DNA from: Paramagnetospirillum magnetotacticum MS-1
GTDB taxonomy: Bacteria > Pseudomonadota > Alphaproteobacteria > Rhodospirillales > Magnetospirillaceae
Direction of reading: 5' to 3'
DNA: 64,000 nt
Assembly: GCF_000829825.1 (NCBI RefSeq)
Contig: NZ_JXSL01000033.1
Coordinates: forward strand, 1 to 64,000
Positions 60,628-64,000 of the stretch are shown here, piece after piece. Numbering within the stretch: position 1 is the stretch's first letter; each line of letters begins with the position of its first letter. Position numbers and translations under genes: made by a program. Below the pieces are notes generated by a model. It made no database searches. It was not told the DNA's origin and saw nothing but the letters and a program-made list of their open reading frames with translations.

Positions 60628-61650
60628 TCAATTGCCCGAGAAGATGCGGACCGCCAGGCGCGGGCGCTTGTTGACGGGCAGGATCGAGGCCTCGGTCTTC
60701 ACGTCGATGGCACTGCCGTCCTGTCGGGCAAGCTGACGGGCATACATGGGCAGGCCCATGGTGTTGACCGTCTCGATCAGGTTGGCCGGAGCGCCATAGG
60801 TGACGAAGGTGTCGGTGGTGCCCAGGGGAAACGCAATGCCCTCGCCAGCCGGAACCAGGGTCTCGTTCGAGCCGGTGGCCAGGGTGACGGTGGCGTTGTA
60901 TTCCTCGAACACCATGCCGGCGAAGGGAAAGCGGCGACGCACGTCTTCCCGAAGCGGCTGGGCGCCGGTGGAAGAGAAGTACTGATAGGCCGATTCCACC
61001 TTGGGATGGCTGATCAGCTTGTCAAAGAAGGCGGGGCTGACCAGCGCGGTGACCGAAGTCATGGTCTCGCCCTTGAGTTCCACCTCCACAAGGCGCAGCA
61101 CCTCACGGATCTTGGCCTGCACATTGGTGGCGGCTGTGCCGAGCGCGAAGTCCACCTGCTGACGGACCAGGCCGAATTCGGCGAAGTAGTCGTAGAGGGT
61201 GGAACCCGAGCCATCGCGGACGATGCCGCGAAGCGCGTTGATCTCCATGAACTCGCGGGTCTGAGCATGCTTGGTGCGCATGCGGGTCAGCTTGCGTTCC
61301 ATGACGGTGGCCAGGGGATCGGCGGCATCGGCGACGCCAAAGCCTCGCACACCCTGCACATCCTGGGGCGTGATGGAATCGTCGTGCGGGATCCACGGCA
61401 CCGTGAAGGACCGCATGCTCCGGGCGTCACGATTGGCGACGGTGGCCGGACCGCCCAGGGGAACGGTGGGCAGCAGGTTGAGGACGCCTTCAGCCTGCTC
61501 GATGATCACCGAGCGCTGGGTGACGCCCTCGAAGCGGAACAGGCCCATCTGGCCCAACCGGGTGTAAAGGTTGGGCAGGATATTGATCGCCTGGGTCATC
61601 TCGGCCAGCGAGTAGCCGCCCCCGTCGAAGGGATTGATAATTTCGACCAT
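60628..61650 (-). CDS. major capsid protein (gpE-like)
   Basis: A 340-residue lambda E-type capsid protein: MVEIINPFDGGGYSLAEMT, the INILPNLYTRLGQMGLF loop, VERKLTRMRTKHAQTREFME-like helix and a C-terminal KRPRLAVRIFSGN. It lies between decoration and joining genes as in lambda. Confidence 0.88.
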   Translation of the reverse strand: MVEIINPFDGGGYSLAEMTQAINILPNLYTRLGQMGLFRFEGVTQRSVIIEQAEGVLNLLPTVPLGGPATVANRDARSMRSFTVPWIPHDDSITPQDVQGVRGFGVADAADPLATVMERKLTRMRTKHAQTREFMEINALRGIVRDGSGSTLYDYFAEFGLVRQQVDFALGTAATNVQAKIREVLRLVEVELKGETMTSVTALVSPAFFDKLISHPKVESAYQYFSSTGAQPLREDVRRRFPFAGMVFEEYNATVTLATGSNETLVPAGEGIAFPLGTTDTFVTYGAPANLIETVNTMGLPMYARQLARQDGSAIDVKTEASILPVNKRPRLAVRIFSGN

Positions 61651-61664
61651 GGTATCTCCTGGGG

Positions 61665-62060
61665 TCAGGCAGTGACGCGGGCGACGAGGCCTGCGGTGGC
61701 GAGTTGAGAGAATTTGGCGGTCCGTTCCGCCGGAAGGTCGACGGAAGCGTCGAACACCAGCGCGGCCTGGGACAGGATCACCGGACCACGGACAGCGACC
61801 ACGGCCAGCGTGTCGCCACCCGACGCATCGATCGGCTCCAGCAGCACAGCACTGGCAATCTCGGCCCCTTCATCACCGACCACCTGGGCGGCCGGCGACA
61901 GGCAGTAATGGCCGTTGGCGGTGATGCGTCCGAGGACGGAGCCGAGGGCATAGTGGCTGCCCCCCTTCAAGGTGACGACCTCTCGGCAATAGCTGGCATC
62001 GAACTCCAGCTTGAGCAGGTCGCCCAAGGTGGGCTGCATGGTCAGAACAGGCATGGTCAT
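61665..62060 (-). CDS. head decoration protein (gpD-like)
   Basis: A 131-residue protein with TLGDLLKLEFDASYCREVVT, ALGSVLGRIT and AVLLEPIDASGGD, the gpD plan of beta strands. It overlaps the protease gene by four bases. It stabilises the expanded head. Confidence 0.8.
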   Translation of the reverse strand: MTMPVLTMQPTLGDLLKLEFDASYCREVVTLKGGSHYALGSVLGRITANGHYCLSPAAQVVGDEGAEIASAVLLEPIDASGGDTLAVVAVRGPVILSQAALVFDASVDLPAERTAKFSQLATAGLVARVTA

Positions 62061-62395
62061 TCTCCGTGACGGGAGGCGGCTTCACGGGCGCGCCGGACGA
62101 TGGGGCTCTCAGTGACAGGCTTGGCCGCAGGAACAGATGCCGCCACCACCACATCGGCGGCATCCGCGCGGGCAGCCAGTTGTTCCAGCACCGATCGGCG
62201 AAGCGCCTCGGGCTTGATGCCCTTGGCCAGGGCGTCCGTGGCGTCGATGGTCACACCCAGGCGGGCCGCTTGGGCGGCGATGGTGCTGATCTCGGAATAT
62301 TCGGCGCGCAGGCGCTGCTCGATGTCAGCTGTGGGCTCGGCGACGGGCTGCTGTGCTGCAGCTATGACGGGGATGTCCCCCGTTTGCTCGGACAT
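62057..62395 (-). CDS. nested scaffold protein (Nu3-like)
   Basis: An internal in-frame ATG at 62395 is preceded by AAGGAG six bases upstream, a strong ribosome site. It gives a 112-residue helical protein starting MSEQTGDIPVIAAAQ, rich in Glu and Ala. Lambda makes its scaffold Nu3 from inside gene C in just this way. Confidence 0.65.
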   Translation of the reverse strand: MSEQTGDIPVIAAAQQPVAEPTADIEQRLRAEYSEISTIAAQAARLGVTIDATDALAKGIKPEALRRSVLEQLAARADAADVVVAASVPAAKPVTESPIVRRAREAASRHGE

Positions 62396-63277
62396 GATGA
62401 ACTCCTTGGACTTGGACAAGACGGGGAAACGGGTGGAGTTGCGGGCCAGGGTGGCTCCGAGATCGGCCAATGCGACACGCAGGGTGCCGACCTTGTCGGC
62501 CAGGCCCATGGCAACCGCCTGATCACCGCGATAGACATTGGCCTCAGTGGCGCGGATAGCGTCGGGGGCCTTCTTACGGCACTTGGCCACCAGGTCGATG
62601 AAGCGAGTGTAGAGGGCATCGACATCGGCCTGCAGCGTGGCGCGAGCCGTATCCGACAGGGGCTGATGGGAATTGCCATCGACTTTGGCGGCACCGGCGT
62701 GGATGAAGCTCCAGGTCAGTCCGGCCTGGGAATCGGCACCGGATTCGTCCAGATGGACCGCGACCACGCCGACGGAACCAACCTCACCGGTCTGGGTGAC
62801 GTAGAAGCGATCCGCGACACATCCGATGGCATAGGCCGCTGATAAAGCCGCCTCATCGGCCACGGCCCAGATGGGCTTGCCGCATTGGCTGCGGATCACC
62901 TGGATCTGGTCGACCAGATCGAACAAGCCGCCGACCTCGCCGCCAGGAGAATCGATGTCCAGCAGAATGGCCCGTACATTGGGGTCGGTGGCCGCAGCCT
63001 CGATGTCTTCACCGATGTCGGAATACGAGCTGAGGCCGCTGGCCGCGCCCAGATAGCTGGATCGGTTCACCAAGGAGCCCATCACCGGAATGATGGCAAT
63101 GCCGTCGGGGGTCACCTGGGTATCGGGTGCCTCGATTGGATCTTCATCGCCCATTGGAAAGGCCATGCGCCCGGCCAGCCGAGGTGCCAATACGCCCAGG
63201 ATCACGTCCAATTTGGCGCGGGCGATCATCAGTGGCGTCCCGTAGAGACGGGCCGCCACATGGGGAAGGTCTGTCAT
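62057..63277 (-). CDS. S49 head maturation protease (gpC-like)
   Basis: A 406-residue SppA/S49 peptidase. IDSPGGEVGG, ADEAALSAAYAIG (nucleophile Ser) and GEVGSVGVVAVH, with a conserved Lys in the following part, are visible. The last 112 residues are a helical scaffold that can also be made alone from an internal start. It cleaves scaffold and capsid parts during head assembly. Confidence 0.88.
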   Translation of the reverse strand: MTDLPHVAARLYGTPLMIARAKLDVILGVLAPRLAGRMAFPMGDEDPIEAPDTQVTPDGIAIIPVMGSLVNRSSYLGAASGLSSYSDIGEDIEAAATDPNVRAILLDIDSPGGEVGGLFDLVDQIQVIRSQCGKPIWAVADEAALSAAYAIGCVADRFYVTQTGEVGSVGVVAVHLDESGADSQAGLTWSFIHAGAAKVDGNSHQPLSDTARATLQADVDALYTRFIDLVAKCRKKAPDAIRATEANVYRGDQAVAMGLADKVGTLRVALADLGATLARNSTRFPVLSKSKEFIMSEQTGDIPVIAAAQQPVAEPTADIEQRLRAEYSEISTIAAQAARLGVTIDATDALAKGIKPEALRRSVLEQLAARADAADVVVAASVPAAKPVTESPIVRRAREAASRHGE

Positions 63278-63296
63278 CTTGAGTGCTATCGCCTTG

Positions 63297-63320
63297 CGTT
63301 AGCTAACGGCATTCGTTAGC
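63297..63320. promoter_or_regulatory. HigBA operator, palindrome plus extra half-site
   Basis: CGTTAGCTAACG (63297-63308) is a perfect 12-base palindrome. CGTTAGC recurs at 63314-63320, pairing with GCTAACG across five bases. It stands seven bases before the HigB start, as expected of a toxin-antitoxin operator bound by HigA. Confidence 0.65.
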
Positions 63321-63327
63321 ATTGGGT

Positions 63328-63609
63328 ATGATCAAGTCGTTCAAGAATCTGGCGGCTGAAGCCGCGTGGCAGCGACGGTTCGTCAAAGGCGTGCCGAATG
63401 ACATCCTGAAGGTCGCCAACCGCAAGCTGACGCAGATCCACAACGCCAGGGATCTGAGTGATTTGAGGGCACCGCCCGGCAACCGGTTGGAAGCCTTATC
63501 TGGTGACCGCCAAGGCCAGCACAGCGTTCGGATCAATGACCAGTGGCGGGTCTGTTTCGAATGGCGTGACGGCGATGCCTACGATGTCGAGATTGTGGAT
63601 TACCATTGA
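63328..63609 (+). CDS. higB: HigB-type toxin
   Basis: The start at MIKSFKNLAA gives 93 residues: a RelE/ParE fold with AAWQRRFVKG, NRKLTQIHNARDLSDL, PGNRLEALSGDRQGQHSVRI and WRVCFEWRDGDAYDVEIVD. HigB cuts mRNA on the ribosome. HigA follows 10 bases later. Confidence 0.88.
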   Translation: MIKSFKNLAAEAAWQRRFVKGVPNDILKVANRKLTQIHNARDLSDLRAPPGNRLEALSGDRQGQHSVRINDQWRVCFEWRDGDAYDVEIVDYH

Positions 63610-63619
63610 GGAGACCGTC

Positions 63620-63913
63620 ATGGCGGACTTTGCCCCCACCCATCCTGGCGAGGTACTGCGCGAGGATTTCCTGAAGCCCTTGGGCATGAGCCAGTATGCC
63701 CTGGCCAAGGCAATCGGCGTGCCGCAGATGCGGATCAGCGACATCATCAATGGTCGTCGTGGGATCACCCCAGACTCAGCTCTGCGGCTGGCCCGTTACT
63801 TTGGAACCTCCGCAGAATTTTGGATTGGGATGCAGGCCACGTTTGATCTTGAGACCGCGCGGGACCAGATCGGCGCTGAAATCGATAGCCAGGTTCATCC
63901 GAGAGCAGCCTGA
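63620..63913 (+). CDS. higA: HigA-type antitoxin
   Basis: The start at MADFAPTHPGEVLREDFLKP gives 97 residues with an HTH (MSQYALAKAIGVPQMRISDI, then NGRRGIT) and the HigA motif SALRLARYFGTSAEFW. It binds HigB and the operator upstream. Its 3' end overlaps the end of the oppositely directed portal gene by 19 bases. Confidence 0.9.
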   Translation: MADFAPTHPGEVLREDFLKPLGMSQYALAKAIGVPQMRISDIINGRRGITPDSALRLARYFGTSAEFWIGMQATFDLETARDQIGAEIDSQVHPRAA

Positions 63914-64000
63914 TTCTCACCCTGGGTAGCCGGCATGGGCGGCGGGCTGCCAAACACCAGTCCCAGAGACTTTTCTCGGGCCTTGTCGGCAGCGATTTCT
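63895..64000 (-). CDS. probable portal protein C-terminus (5' part outside window)
   Basis: A minus-strand frame enters at the right edge and ends at TGA 63895-63897. The visible 34 residues read ADKAREKSLGLVFGSPPPMP followed by a polar tail. By lambda order the gene before the protease is the portal, and such polar tails are common at portal ends. The assignment is by position. Confidence 0.5.
   Translation of the reverse strand, partial: EIAADKAREKSLGLVFGSPPPMPATQGENQAALG

Overview
The window is GC-rich alphaproteobacterial DNA, most like Magnetospirillum and other Rhodospirillaceae. This rests on the codon usage, the alphaproteobacterial families present (DUF3572, DUF6961-like, a DUF2924/serine-recombinase module, TipJ, DUF6441, a GTA-type 3TM holin) and FtsZ and DnaB paralogues of alphaproteobacterial type. 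It is prophage sequence at both ends with a long block of accessory, defence-like genes between. No tRNA, rRNA or CRISPR array was found.

0-16.3 kb: phage early, lysogeny and integration genes. Reading leftward from about 10.9 kb are a Cro-like protein, an HTH protein, a Sak4-type recombinase with a likely ssDNA-binding partner, a Cas4/RecB-like nuclease, a RecD/Dda-like helicase, a Toprim-DUF927 primase/helicase and a RuvC-like resolvase. An array of 15 GTGGSCCAC repeats (1.04-1.49 kb) looks like a replication origin or multi-site operator. Reading rightward are the S24 repressor (11.0 kb), a secreted PLD nuclease and a DUF2924/serine-recombinase integration module (13.2-15.6 kb).

16.3-43.6 kb: cargo, with lower and uneven GC. 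It holds an ADP-ribosylglycohydrolase (ARH)-like protein beside an FtsZ paralogue with a Tat-type signal; an AAA ATPase operon headed by tiny membrane peptides; a DUF429 protein; a second ARH beside a DnaB paralogue that has lost its Walker A lysine and is fused to an HD domain; an EVE-HNH endonuclease; a WYL regulator; an HD nucleotidase/Sel1 operon; and a large cluster of an unknown 515-aa protein, a PLD-family protein, a RecB-like nuclease/SF1 helicase and a HEPN protein. An IS4-type element with a 10-bp target duplication lies inside the last cluster. Palindromes close to TGACCA-N3-TGGTCA precede several of these operons and the WYL gene itself, which suggests one shared regulator.

43.6-64 kb: lambda-like late genes, all leftward: portal end, S49 protease with nested scaffold, decoration protein, major capsid, head-tail joining, tail terminator, tail tube, frameshifted tail chaperone pair, tape measure, tail fibres (one with RCC1 repeats), NlpC/P60, TipJ, GH19 endolysin and holin. 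Two toxin-antitoxin modules (HigBA and RES-Xre) sit inside this operon on the opposite strand. The right half lacks early genes and the left half lacks structural genes, so they may be one phage with a large cargo region between lysis and integration genes, or the facing ends of two prophages. The window does not settle which.
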